Source of the DNA: Chryseobacterium gleum
Lineage (GTDB): Bacteria; Bacteroidota; Bacteroidia; Flavobacteriales_D; Crocinitomicaceae
Direction: 5' to 3'
Assembly (NCBI GenBank): GCA_945877045.1
Contig: CAMCQW010000120.1
Location: forward strand, 1 to 6,259
DNA: 6,259 nucleotides
This document shows, in pieces, positions 1-6,259 of this stretch (the stretch's first letter is position 1; the number at the start of each line of letters is the position of its first letter). The notes under the pieces were generated by a model. That model searched no databases, was not told the origin of the DNA, and saw only the letters and a list, made by a program, of their open reading frames with translations. The position numbers were made by a program, and so were the translations under genes.

Positions 1-1149
1 CAATACTTTATTCCATATTTCAACCCTTTCATTTTGATTGAATTTGGAGTGATAAACACCAATTTGTTTACCGAAATAGATGGATAAGCGCTGGATTAAT
101 TGGGTTGTTAGAGCAATTTCAGGTAATAAATAGAGCACCTGTTTACCCATGTCGAGGTAGGATTGGATAAGCTGAACGTAGATTTCCGTTTTCCCTGACC
201 CTGTTATTCCATGTAAAAGTGTAACATCTTTTTGCTCGAAAGCATCTTCAATTTCCTTTAAAGCAAGGGATTGTGATTTGGATAATGCTTTAAACCCGAA
301 TTGATCTTTTTCATTGGGAACAAGTCTATCTATTTGAATTTTCCTACTTATCAATACACCGTTTTTTTCTAATGTACTCAAAGCAGAAGCACTTACTTCT
401 TTTTTAAGCAAGTGGCTTTTTGGTACTGCTTGGCATGTCCCACCAAGTTCCATTGCGCATTTTATTAATTCTAAGAGCGCATTCAATTGTTTTTGTCCAC
501 CCGCCTTATTCTCCAAATTTTTAAATAAGGCATCCAATTCAGCATCATTTGAAAAACGGTCCTCCAATTGCACACATGAAATTGTTTTGGGGGTGTAGCG
601 CTGATTAATTTCTTCTTGCGTTGCAATGATTCTTCTTTCAATTAGGCGCTTAATGATCGGTTGAATATATTTTATCTGAACGATGTCTGCTAATTCTTTT
701 AAATCTATAGATTCCCTATCCTCAACGATATTAACTAACAATAATTCTTTTTCCGATAAGCCATCAATTATGGGGTCATAGTCTGGGTGAATGACCACTT
801 TGGTTTCACTTGCTAGTTTGAAATTAGAAGGCAGTGCGGCATTCATTACATCTCCTATAGGAGAGAGATAGTATTGTGAAATCCAAGTCCATAAAGCAAA
901 TTGCTTTTCGGTGATAATAGGTGTTTCATCAAGCAGTATTTCCACGTATTTTGCTTGATAATTTACGGGGGCAATTTCATGAATTTTAGTAATGATGCCT
1001 GTTAATCTTTTATTTTTTCCGAAGGGGACAATTACTCGAATTCCAAAACAGACTTGCTCATTTAATTCAACAGGAACGCGATAAGTAAATGCCTGTGCTA
1101 TTGGCACGGGAAGCACTACGTCGACAAAATAAGTGGTACGTTGTGTCAT
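1..1149 (-). CDS. priA: Primosomal protein N' (replication restart helicase PriA), N-terminal part
   Basis: PriA is a superfamily 2 DNA helicase that recognises abandoned replication forks and starts reloading of the replicative helicase. The ATG at 1149 opens a frame that stays open to base 1, giving 383 intact codons with the C-terminus outside the window. Residues about 5-105 match the 3'-end DNA-binding domain, including the segment YYLSPIGDVM near 93-102. A winged-helix region follows at roughly 125-215. The helicase core begins near residue 300. Walker A is GITGSGKT at 314-321 (K320), motif Ia is LLPEIALTTQL at 341-351, and the PriA signature VYHS with NERVEIWNKVL closes the visible part. 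The DEEH box, zinc-binding cysteines and C-terminal helicase lobe would lie further on. The N-terminal region before Walker A is longer than in E. coli PriA, as is usual in Bacteroidota. It starts 42 bases after the lipoprotein gene and may be co-transcribed with it. Confidence 0.96.
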   Translation of the reverse strand, partial: MTQRTTYFVDVVLPVPIAQAFTYRVPVELNEQVCFGIRVIVPFGKNKRLTGIITKIHEIAPVNYQAKYVEILLDETPIITEKQFALWTWISQYYLSPIGDVMNAALPSNFKLASETKVVIHPDYDPIIDGLSEKELLLVNIVEDRESIDLKELADIVQIKYIQPIIKRLIERRIIATQEEINQRYTPKTISCVQLEDRFSNDAELDALFKNLENKAGGQKQLNALLELIKCAMELGGTCQAVPKSHLLKKEVSASALSTLEKNGVLISRKIQIDRLVPNEKDQFGFKALSKSQSLALKEIEDAFEQKDVTLLHGITGSGKTEIYVQLIQSYLDMGKQVLYLLPEIALTTQLIQRLSIYFGKQIGVYHSKFNQNERVEIWNKVL

Positions 1150-1191
1150 GATGATAAATATACCTATAATTCCAATTCAAGCTGCCCAGTT

Positions 1192-2331
1192 TTAGGGACA
1201 AGCGTATGGCTCTTCTTGATTTAACACATTGTCGCCGGGGTGATCAGAGCAAAATAAAAGTAAACCAGTTATTGGTCCAGTGCACAGCTCTTTAGTGCTT
1301 TTTTTATCGATAGCACGCAAATAAGCTTGCCCCGCTCCAACAAAGAATGGTTTGAAACTAGAAATCGTTTGTCTTGAAGAGAAGATACCCACCACTCTTT
1401 TTCCGTTCGATACGGATAGATTCGTATACGAAGGTTTTGTTTGCGCTAAAGTGCTGCTTGGTTTATTTACAACCATATAATTATATAGCTCTTCCGCTCC
1501 ACCAACTAAGGTAATGCGAATTCCGTTGAAGGTTCTTCGTGTTATTTGTGGATCATTCACCACCTTTGATATCATCAAGTCATAAAAAGTTTCTCCAAGC
1601 GCCACAAAGGTTCTACTTGAATTAGGTACTACATCCACTTCACCGAGGTTCCAATCAAATGATTTTAAGGTTTTATTGTTTCCAATATACTCATTGTATT
1701 GGATTTCTAATTTTGTATTCACAACAAAGCAATTGCCTGTACTTGAAGCGGCGACAGATGTGGAAACATATTCTCCAGGATTATCTGAAAATTTGAATGT
1801 AAAATTCTGCGAGGATGCTGTGGTTGTTAAGCCACTTGCTAATTCAGTTTCTCCGTTTACTTCAAATTCTCCGTTGTTGAGAATCACCTTTAATTTATAG
1901 ATGGCATCTTTATTTAAAGAGGTTTCATTAGGATTAGGAGAAATTACTTGCACTTCATTTTGTCCTGTTGCTAAGGTTTTAAAGTAATATACTTTTTGAA
2001 TTGGGCCATAGAAAACACCATTGGTATTTTTATCTTGAATCAAGGTGTCTTTTAATTGCCAAGTTCTTGTTACACTACCATTCAATTCCTCCGTTATTGT
2101 AGCATTCACTTGATCAAAATAGCTTGAATCTGCTATCTGTGCAATTTGCATGGCATCTCCAGGACCAATAAATGCACGTGTAATTTTAATATAGTGTAGG
2201 GTATCTGCTTGATCTAGAAGGCCATAAATCACAGCGGTCTCTTGAAAATTACCAATAAGATCTATTTTTTCGCTACAACTGCTAAACAAAATCGTTAAGA
2301 GCATTAAACTACCTATTATTCCTTCCTTCAT
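1192..2331 (-). CDS. Uncharacterised Bacteroidota lipoprotein, DUF4249-like
   Basis: A 379-residue exported protein of unknown function. Residues 1-18 form a lipoprotein signal peptide (hydrophobic LMLLTILFSS) ending at C19, the expected lipidation site, so it should be anchored in an envelope membrane. The mature part looks beta-rich and has no enzyme motif I can see. The segment at 31-56 (ETAVIYGLLDQ, then DTLHYIKITRAFIG) and a late ...SNGKRVVGIFSS motif near 308-319 have the layout of DUF4249-type lipoproteins, which open with a 'VxGxL...D..xxIxxxRA' strand pair and end with a glycine-rich 'GxFxS' motif. This assignment is from memory and moderate at best. The C-terminal 30 residues hold three cysteines (C350, C361, C378), which could form disulfides. 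The start codon lies 8 bases after the FKBP stop codon, so the two genes are almost certainly one transcript. The preceding sequence is A-rich without a clear Shine-Dalgarno. Confidence 0.85.
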   Translation of the reverse strand: MKEGIIGSLMLLTILFSSCSEKIDLIGNFQETAVIYGLLDQADTLHYIKITRAFIGPGDAMQIAQIADSSYFDQVNATITEELNGSVTRTWQLKDTLIQDKNTNGVFYGPIQKVYYFKTLATGQNEVQVISPNPNETSLNKDAIYKLKVILNNGEFEVNGETELASGLTTTASSQNFTFKFSDNPGEYVSTSVAASSTGNCFVVNTKLEIQYNEYIGNNKTLKSFDWNLGEVDVVPNSSRTFVALGETFYDLMISKVVNDPQITRRTFNGIRITLVGGAEELYNYMVVNKPSSTLAQTKPSYTNLSVSNGKRVVGIFSSRQTISSFKPFFVGAGQAYLRAIDKKSTKELCTGPITGLLLFCSDHPGDNVLNQEEPYACP

Positions 2332-2339
2332 TTCTCAGT

Positions 2340-3278
2340 TTATTTTTTTTCTCCTGGTTTATTTTCTTTAAGATCTGTAAAGCTACCTGATTTTCCTCTG
2401 GCGATTAGTTCTACCACAAAACAAAGTGATTCTCGACCTTGTTGTTCGCCATAGGCTAGTTCCCATGGTAAATATAAGCGATATGTCCCACCAACTTTCA
2501 TTTTTGGTATGGCATACGACCACCCTGGAATTACGCCACCATTTAATTTTAATGCCACTGCTTCTATTTTATTTTCCTTGTTCGGCATTTTATAAGAATT
2601 CTGAATCGTATCGCCTAGAGCGGAAGTTAGAATATAATGAACTTTCACATCATCTGTTAGACCAGGAGTAGGGCCATTTCCTTCCTTGATTGTTTCAATA
2701 ATGACCCCGTTATCAAAGAATTGAGCTCCTTTAATTAGTTTGGCTTTGGCCATCATTTTATTCCCATTTTTCTCGTTTAAACCCACCATGAAATCCTGCA
2801 TAATTCGACCTTTCAATTCTTCGCTTAAAAAAGCATCTTTTTTGTATAAGCCATCAGCAAATCCTTCCTTGACTTTATTAAGGTTTATTAAGTTGATACC
2901 TCCGAGTTTATGGACATCATAATAAAAAGCATAACCCGTCATTTTTCCCATACAAAGCGATCCTTCTTTGACATACTTATTATTGAAGTCTTGAAAATTC
3001 TCCCCAAATAGTTTTTTTAAGGTCGCTAAGCATTCATCAGCAGAGTAGTTGCTTAAATTGGAATTAAAGCCAATTATTATTTGTTTTTTATCTAAATTTT
3101 CAAATGCTTTTGCTCCGCTTCCAACTATAGTCTTGGCATTTATAGCTCCGAGTATATACGACAAGCTATCTTTTGCATTTGAAAGTTTCGCTTTAGTATC
3201 ATTTTCTTTGTTCCCTCGGCAGCTTATAGTAAGGACTAACAAGGTAAAAGCAAGTATGAACGAGGTTATTTTTTGCAT
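2340..3278 (-). CDS. FKBP-type peptidyl-prolyl cis-trans isomerase lipoprotein
   Basis: A predicted envelope foldase that catalyses cis-trans isomerisation of prolyl bonds. I place the start at the ATG at 3278 (312 residues). A longer reading opens at 3290 but uses TTG, and the ATG gives a standard signal peptide beginning MQKITSF. The hydrophobic stretch ends in LTISC, with C20 as the likely lipidated residue; the lipobox is slightly irregular. Two segments at about 34-95 and 109-170 both resemble the helical FKBP_N dimerisation module. The FKBP catalytic domain covers about 191-293. Pocket residues equivalent to human FKBP12 Y26, V55-I56, W59, Y82 and F99 are seen as Y215, V249-I250, W253, Y276 and F287. 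The Asp37 position appears to be Q226, and no Arg42 equivalent is evident. A charged tail of about 18 residues follows. Its own promoter lies just upstream, and the lipoprotein gene follows after 8 bases. Confidence 0.93.
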   Translation of the reverse strand: MQKITSFILAFTLLVLTISCRGNKENDTKAKLSNAKDSLSYILGAINAKTIVGSGAKAFENLDKKQIIIGFNSNLSNYSADECLATLKKLFGENFQDFNNKYVKEGSLCMGKMTGYAFYYDVHKLGGINLINLNKVKEGFADGLYKKDAFLSEELKGRIMQDFMVGLNEKNGNKMMAKAKLIKGAQFFDNGVIIETIKEGNGPTPGLTDDVKVHYILTSALGDTIQNSYKMPNKENKIEAVALKLNGGVIPGWSYAIPKMKVGGTYRLYLPWELAYGEQQGRESLCFVVELIARGKSGSFTDLKENKPGEKK

Positions 3279-3318
3279 AGGAAAATTCAATGGTTAAGTT
3301 TATCTTAAAAATCGGAAA

Positions 3319-3326
3319 CAAAGATA
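3319..3326 (-). promoter_or_regulatory. Bacteroidota-type promoter -7 box for the FKBP-lipoprotein operon
   Basis: Read on the minus strand this is TATCTTTG, a perfect match to the TAnnTTTG -7 element of Bacteroidota primary-sigma promoters. It lies 40 bases before the preferred ATG at 3278, giving a leader of roughly 30-35 bases. A TTTTTG lies 11 bases upstream, which is too close for a normal -33 element, and nothing better is visible at the usual 19-22 base spacing. The -33 half is therefore weak or absent. Confidence 0.6.
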
Positions 3327-3377
3327 CAATTTTTAGTCAAAAATCTTGTCTAATTCGAAGTCTAGTTTGTGCAATAT

Positions 3378-5798
3378 TTACTGCCGATTAACAAAATAAA
3401 CGGCATTCATTATTTGCAATTTCCCATTTTGCCAAAATCCTCTAAAAAGTGGATTGTCGAGTAAGTAAATCACGCAGCCTTTGCCTTTCGATTCAATGCC
3501 TGTAATCATAGCCGAAGCCTGTTTATTCTTAACAACAGCACCAGAAAATCCGGCAATTAATGCATCAGTAGCTTTAATCTTAAAAGGGGTTTGTTCTTCT
3601 GTTAGCGTGTACAATTCGGGCGTCAATCGTAGCGTAAAATACGGTTTAGTATAGCCAAAGCACAGCGGATTAGAATTGTCAAATTCACAAGCATAAATTG
3701 CGCCAGCAATGGTATTGCTAATTTCGTTTCGTTCTGTATTTTCATAATCGATATTTTTTATTAAAGTATCTACTTCCTCTTTTTTTAGATCGAGACCATA
3801 AACTTCATCATCGACAAATGAAGCGGCCGCATTTCCCATTACAATTAATTTCCCTCCTTCGTCTACCCAGCTATTAACTGAAAAATCAGGTTTGTAATCT
3901 CCTTCTGGTATAAATAAAACATCTATCTCGGCTAGTGCATTTGATAAGTCTTCCTCCATAATTAAGGATACTCCCATCTTAATTTCTTGTTCGAAGAAGT
4001 GCCATATTTCACCAGCAGAAAGGGAAGATGTTTCTGCTCCTATTAAAACGCCAATTCTTTGCGCTGGAATATTTTTTACTAAGGAAGAGCCGAGATCGTT
4101 CCCCTTATCGACCATGCCTGAAGAAATAGAATGTAATTCTACGCCAATCTCGTTGGCAATTTTAGTAATGATTTTATCAAAGTCGGCTTGTTTGTTCTGT
4201 CCCCTCATAATAATTAAAGTTCCTTTTTCGTAGCTCGTTTTATTTATTTCAAAACTTGATTCGCTAAAAGAAACAGTTATGTTTTTTGACAATAATCGCG
4301 TTAAAAACTTGGCGGAATTCAAATTGTCCCATTTACTTAAATAGGCATAATTGGATTCGTTTACTTGGTTTTCTTTTGTTTTATTCACGTATTTTTTTCC
4401 TTCAAGTACTGGGCCTAAGGCAATGGTTGATATGCCGTACGCATAGGGTAAAGACCAAGCTGTTAAATCGTAGGTTAAGGAATCGGATAATTCCGTTTTG
4501 GGTTCAAATAATACATTAATTAAGGTTCCTTTAAGTTGATTGGTGGAAATGATCACATCGCCTTCTTTTGTTTTATACGTGCTTTCTTTCGATGTGAAAT
4601 AATCAAATCCTTTAACCGTATTATTTGGTAGTGCATTCGCGTAGCTAATTTCGTGTTGATCCATTAATTTTAATAAGGCTCCTAAATTCGGTGCATTTCC
4701 ATCAAGAAGGAAGCTTTGGTAGGTGAATTTTTTCTTTGTTGCAAATTGTTGGTATTCATCAATAAGTTTTTTGCATTTTACTGAACTCACTTCAACGGTA
4801 GATATTCCAGTCATTACGTGGTGCGCGACACGGTCACTAAGTGTTAATGTATCGCCTGTGTTTGTCAAAACTGCAAGTCCTGCTCTTCCGCTACCACCTT
4901 GTTCATAGGTCATCCCGATGGCTCCGTTATAGGTGGGGTAGGTATCGCCATAACTAGGGTAGAGTAGGTCAAAGATTTCTTTTGAAAAATACAACCAGCC
5001 AGCTTTATCAAAATACTTTGCGTGATTTTTTCCTATTTCTTTTTGAAAATCGCGTTGCCATTTTGTAATCACTTCGTGATAGGGTTCTGCCGCTGGTGGA
5101 AAATAATACGGTTCGTTAATTGCTTGTTCATGAAAATCTACGTGAACGTGAGGCAACCATTGGTTATAGGACTTTATCCGCTGTTTAGATTCTATTTGTG
5201 TTAGCCACGCCCAATCTCTATTTAAATCAAATAAAAAATGATTTGATCTTCCGCCTGGCCAAGGTTCATTATGGTCAGCACTTATGCGACTCACGTTTAC
5301 TGGATTTGCGCTATATTGGTAGAAAAAATTAACGTAACGTTCTCTTCCATCTGGATTTAAGCACGGATCAATGATAACGATTGTGTTTTTCAGCAGCTCT
5401 TTTTGTTGCGTTAGTAATTCATAAGCCGTTTGCATAGCTGCTTCTGTTCCGGAGCTTTCATTGCCATGTACATTATAACTAAGCCAAACAATGGCAACAT
5501 TTTCTGAAGGGTCATTCTTTAGGTGATTCATTCGAATTTCTTCGATTCGCTTGAAATTCTCCTCTGATGCTATGATAGTGAGGAATAAATTTCTTTTTTC
5601 ATTGGTTTGACCGTAGGGATCAATTCTTACTTGCTTAGGAAAAGCACTTTGGAGTTTTTCAAAGTAGTTGACTACTTTTTCATGTCGCGTGAATTGCGTT
5701 CCAATTTTATATCCTAGTATATTTTCAGGGGAGAAGAATATTTGTGAATTCGCCTTCAAAAGAAGCAATGTAAAGAGAAAACAGAAGAGTGATTTCAT
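3378..5798 (-). CDS. Secreted M14-family zinc carboxypeptidase with C-terminal amidotransferase-like domain
   Basis: An 806-residue exported metallopeptidase predicted to trim peptides in the periplasm or outside the cell; the substrate is unknown. Residues 1-18 are a signal peptide (hydrophobic FCFLFTLLLL, likely cut after KANS), with no lipobox. The M14 catalytic domain covers about 30-335. Zinc ligands are H111 and E114 in VHGNESSG and H223 in HVDFHE. N193-R194 in DLNRDW match CPA Asn144-Arg145, and E299 in MTYEQGG is the general base. R184 is a candidate for Arg127. After a middle region (about 340-575), residues 579-665 resemble a class I glutamine amidotransferase-like fold (RIGVLIG, then IDVLFIPEGD, then GGKLIVMG) but lack the nucleophile cysteine. 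The C-terminus (LLDNPLFRGFWQNG) is typical of large Bacteroidota M14 proteins as I recall them. There is no visible type IX secretion tail. The gene has its own promoter and stands 69 bases after ftsK. Confidence 0.95.
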   Translation of the reverse strand: MKSLFCFLFTLLLLKANSQIFFSPENILGYKIGTQFTRHEKVVNYFEKLQSAFPKQVRIDPYGQTNEKRNLFLTIIASEENFKRIEEIRMNHLKNDPSENVAIVWLSYNVHGNESSGTEAAMQTAYELLTQQKELLKNTIVIIDPCLNPDGRERYVNFFYQYSANPVNVSRISADHNEPWPGGRSNHFLFDLNRDWAWLTQIESKQRIKSYNQWLPHVHVDFHEQAINEPYYFPPAAEPYHEVITKWQRDFQKEIGKNHAKYFDKAGWLYFSKEIFDLLYPSYGDTYPTYNGAIGMTYEQGGSGRAGLAVLTNTGDTLTLSDRVAHHVMTGISTVEVSSVKCKKLIDEYQQFATKKKFTYQSFLLDGNAPNLGALLKLMDQHEISYANALPNNTVKGFDYFTSKESTYKTKEGDVIISTNQLKGTLINVLFEPKTELSDSLTYDLTAWSLPYAYGISTIALGPVLEGKKYVNKTKENQVNESNYAYLSKWDNLNSAKFLTRLLSKNITVSFSESSFEINKTSYEKGTLIIMRGQNKQADFDKIITKIANEIGVELHSISSGMVDKGNDLGSSLVKNIPAQRIGVLIGAETSSLSAGEIWHFFEQEIKMGVSLIMEEDLSNALAEIDVLFIPEGDYKPDFSVNSWVDEGGKLIVMGNAAASFVDDEVYGLDLKKEEVDTLIKNIDYENTERNEISNTIAGAIYACEFDNSNPLCFGYTKPYFTLRLTPELYTLTEEQTPFKIKATDALIAGFSGAVVKNKQASAMITGIESKGKGCVIYLLDNPLFRGFWQNGKLQIMNAVYFVNRQ

Positions 5799-5814
5799 AA
5801 GTTGAATTAATCTC

Positions 5815-5822
5815 CAAAGCTA
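5815..5822 (-). promoter_or_regulatory. Bacteroidota-type promoter -7 box for the M14 carboxypeptidase
   Basis: On the minus strand this reads TAGCTTTG, a perfect TAnnTTTG box, 16 bases before the ATG at 5798. The leader would be about 10 bases, nearly leaderless. At the usual -33 distance there is only a T-run (ACTTTTA), not a clear TTTG, so the match rests on the -7 half and its position in the intergenic gap. Confidence 0.55.
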
Positions 5823-5838
5823 CTAAATTTTGATTTAG
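5823..5838. promoter_or_regulatory. Short perfect dyad touching the M14 promoter, possible operator
   Basis: CTAAAT and ATTTAG form a perfect 6-base inverted repeat around a 4-base spacer, ending directly next to the TAGCTTTG box. It could be a small operator for a dimeric regulator. It is too AT-rich and short, and lacks a following T-run, to be a convincing ftsK terminator. A dyad of this size can arise by chance in AT-rich DNA. Confidence 0.2.
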
Positions 5839-5867
5839 GATAAAAGTACTGTGAAGCGCGAAAATAA

Positions 5868-6259
5868 TTAAATCAGCCCTTTGTTTCTTAGTAAATCATC
5901 GAGTGATTCAATATCGCTATAAAGTACTTCACGAGCTTTGCTTCCTTGAAATGCACCGATAATACCCATTCCTTCCAATTGATCAACAATTCTTCCAGCT
6001 CGATTATAGCCCAATTTTAGTTTCCGTTGAAGTAAACTGGCTGATCCTTGTTGGTTAATTACCACAATCCGAGCAGATTCCACAAACATGGCATCAATTT
6101 CATCCATGTCTAAGTCAGCGCTTCCTTCCGCGCCATCCGGAATATATTCAGGTAAAATTAATGCTTCAGGGTAGGCACGTTGTCCACCAATAAAATTACA
6201 AATACTTTCAACTTCTGGTGTATCAACAAAGCCACATTGTAATCTAATCATGTCTGATC
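5868..6259 (-). CDS. ftsK: DNA translocase FtsK/SpoIIIE, C-terminal end
   Basis: FtsK is the septal, hexameric DNA pump that clears chromosomes from the closing division site and aligns the dimer-resolution region. Only the last ~129 residues are present; the frame runs off the window edge at 6259. An in-frame ATG at 6251 is internal and should not be taken as the start, because the codons before it (Ser-Asp) join smoothly to the family sequence DMIRLQCGFVDTPEVE at the end of the motor domain. An acidic linker follows (visible in DLDMDEIDAMF). Then comes the gamma domain, a winged helix that reads the polar guide sequences on DNA, recognised by GSASLLQRKLKLGYNRAGR, DQLEGMGIIGAF and GSKAREVL (about 6098 to 5916). 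The protein ends 17 residues later at RNKGLI, a normal finish. No terminator is evident before the M14 promoter. Confidence 0.95.
   Translation of the reverse strand, partial: SDMIRLQCGFVDTPEVESICNFIGGQRAYPEALILPEYIPDGAEGSADLDMDEIDAMFVESARIVVINQQGSASLLQRKLKLGYNRAGRIVDQLEGMGIIGAFQGSKAREVLYSDIESLDDLLRNKGLI

Noticed and set aside
1155..1162. TATATTTA on the minus strand just before priA, a near match to the TAnnTTTG promoter box
   Set aside because: The last base is wrong and the box sits only 5 bases from the ATG, leaving no normal leader; in AT-rich DNA such a match is expected by chance.
2426..3297. Open frames of 60-82 codons on the plus strand opposite the FKBP gene
   Set aside because: They lie antisense to a clear gene, have no recognisable domain or upstream signal, and are shadows of its codon pattern.
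3348..3364. GTCTA repeated with a 12-base period around a TTCGAA palindrome upstream of the FKBP promoter
   Set aside because: Five-base repeats are too short to distinguish from chance, and no regulator is known that would bind them.
3291..3377. Possible rho-independent terminator after the M14 gene
   Set aside because: There is no GC-rich stem followed by a T-run on the minus strand; the gap is explained by the FKBP promoter.
4286..5204. Plus-strand open frames of about 60-77 codons opposite the M14 gene
   Set aside because: They are antisense to conserved catalytic-domain and linker coding sequence, with no start context or family resemblance.
1..6259. A novel multi-gene defence, mobile or biosynthetic system
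   Set aside because: The genes are housekeeping (ftsK, priA) plus envelope proteins, with no integrase, transposase, toxin, nuclease, repeat array or composition shift to suggest an accessory system.

Overview
This window looks like ordinary chromosome from a member of the Bacteroidota, most likely the Flavobacteriales or a relative; the lineage is inferred. Base composition is AT-rich. Neither gene start that follows an intergenic gap has a clear Shine-Dalgarno sequence. Both larger intergenic gaps carry a perfect TAnnTTTG box, the -7 element of Bacteroidota promoters. The protein types also fit this phylum: a long PriA, a lipoprotein FKBP with a dimerisation-type N-terminus, a very large secreted M14 carboxypeptidase, and a beta-rich lipoprotein resembling DUF4249 proteins.

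All five genes lie on the minus strand, so transcription runs from high to low coordinates. In that order they are: the C-terminal end of an FtsK/SpoIIIE DNA translocase (6259 to 5868, cut by the window edge); an 806-residue exported M14 zinc carboxypeptidase (5798 to 3378); an FKBP-type peptidyl-prolyl isomerase lipoprotein (3278 to 2340); an uncharacterised 379-residue lipoprotein (2331 to 1192); and the N-terminal 383 residues of the primosomal helicase PriA (1149 to 1, cut by the window edge). No gene-free stretch reaches 300 bases. The gaps are 69, 99, 8 and 42 bases.

The layout suggests three transcription units. FtsK ends upstream of the window's first promoter. The carboxypeptidase has its own promoter at about 5815-5822. 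The FKBP has its own at about 3319-3326 and is tightly coupled to the lipoprotein behind it, with 8 bases between stop and start. PriA follows 42 bases later with no convincing promoter, so it may be read through from the lipoprotein pair. FtsK (chromosome segregation) and PriA (replication restart) are housekeeping genes. The three genes between them encode exported proteins: one periplasmic or secreted peptidase and two lipoproteins of the cell envelope.

I found no mobile element, CRISPR array, RNA gene, phage remnant or defence system. No previously undescribed multi-gene system is visible. The points worth a second look are at protein level: a doubled FKBP N-terminal module, an altered FKBP pocket residue, a nucleophile-less amidotransferase-like domain at the end of the peptidase, and a poorly characterised lipoprotein paired with a foldase.
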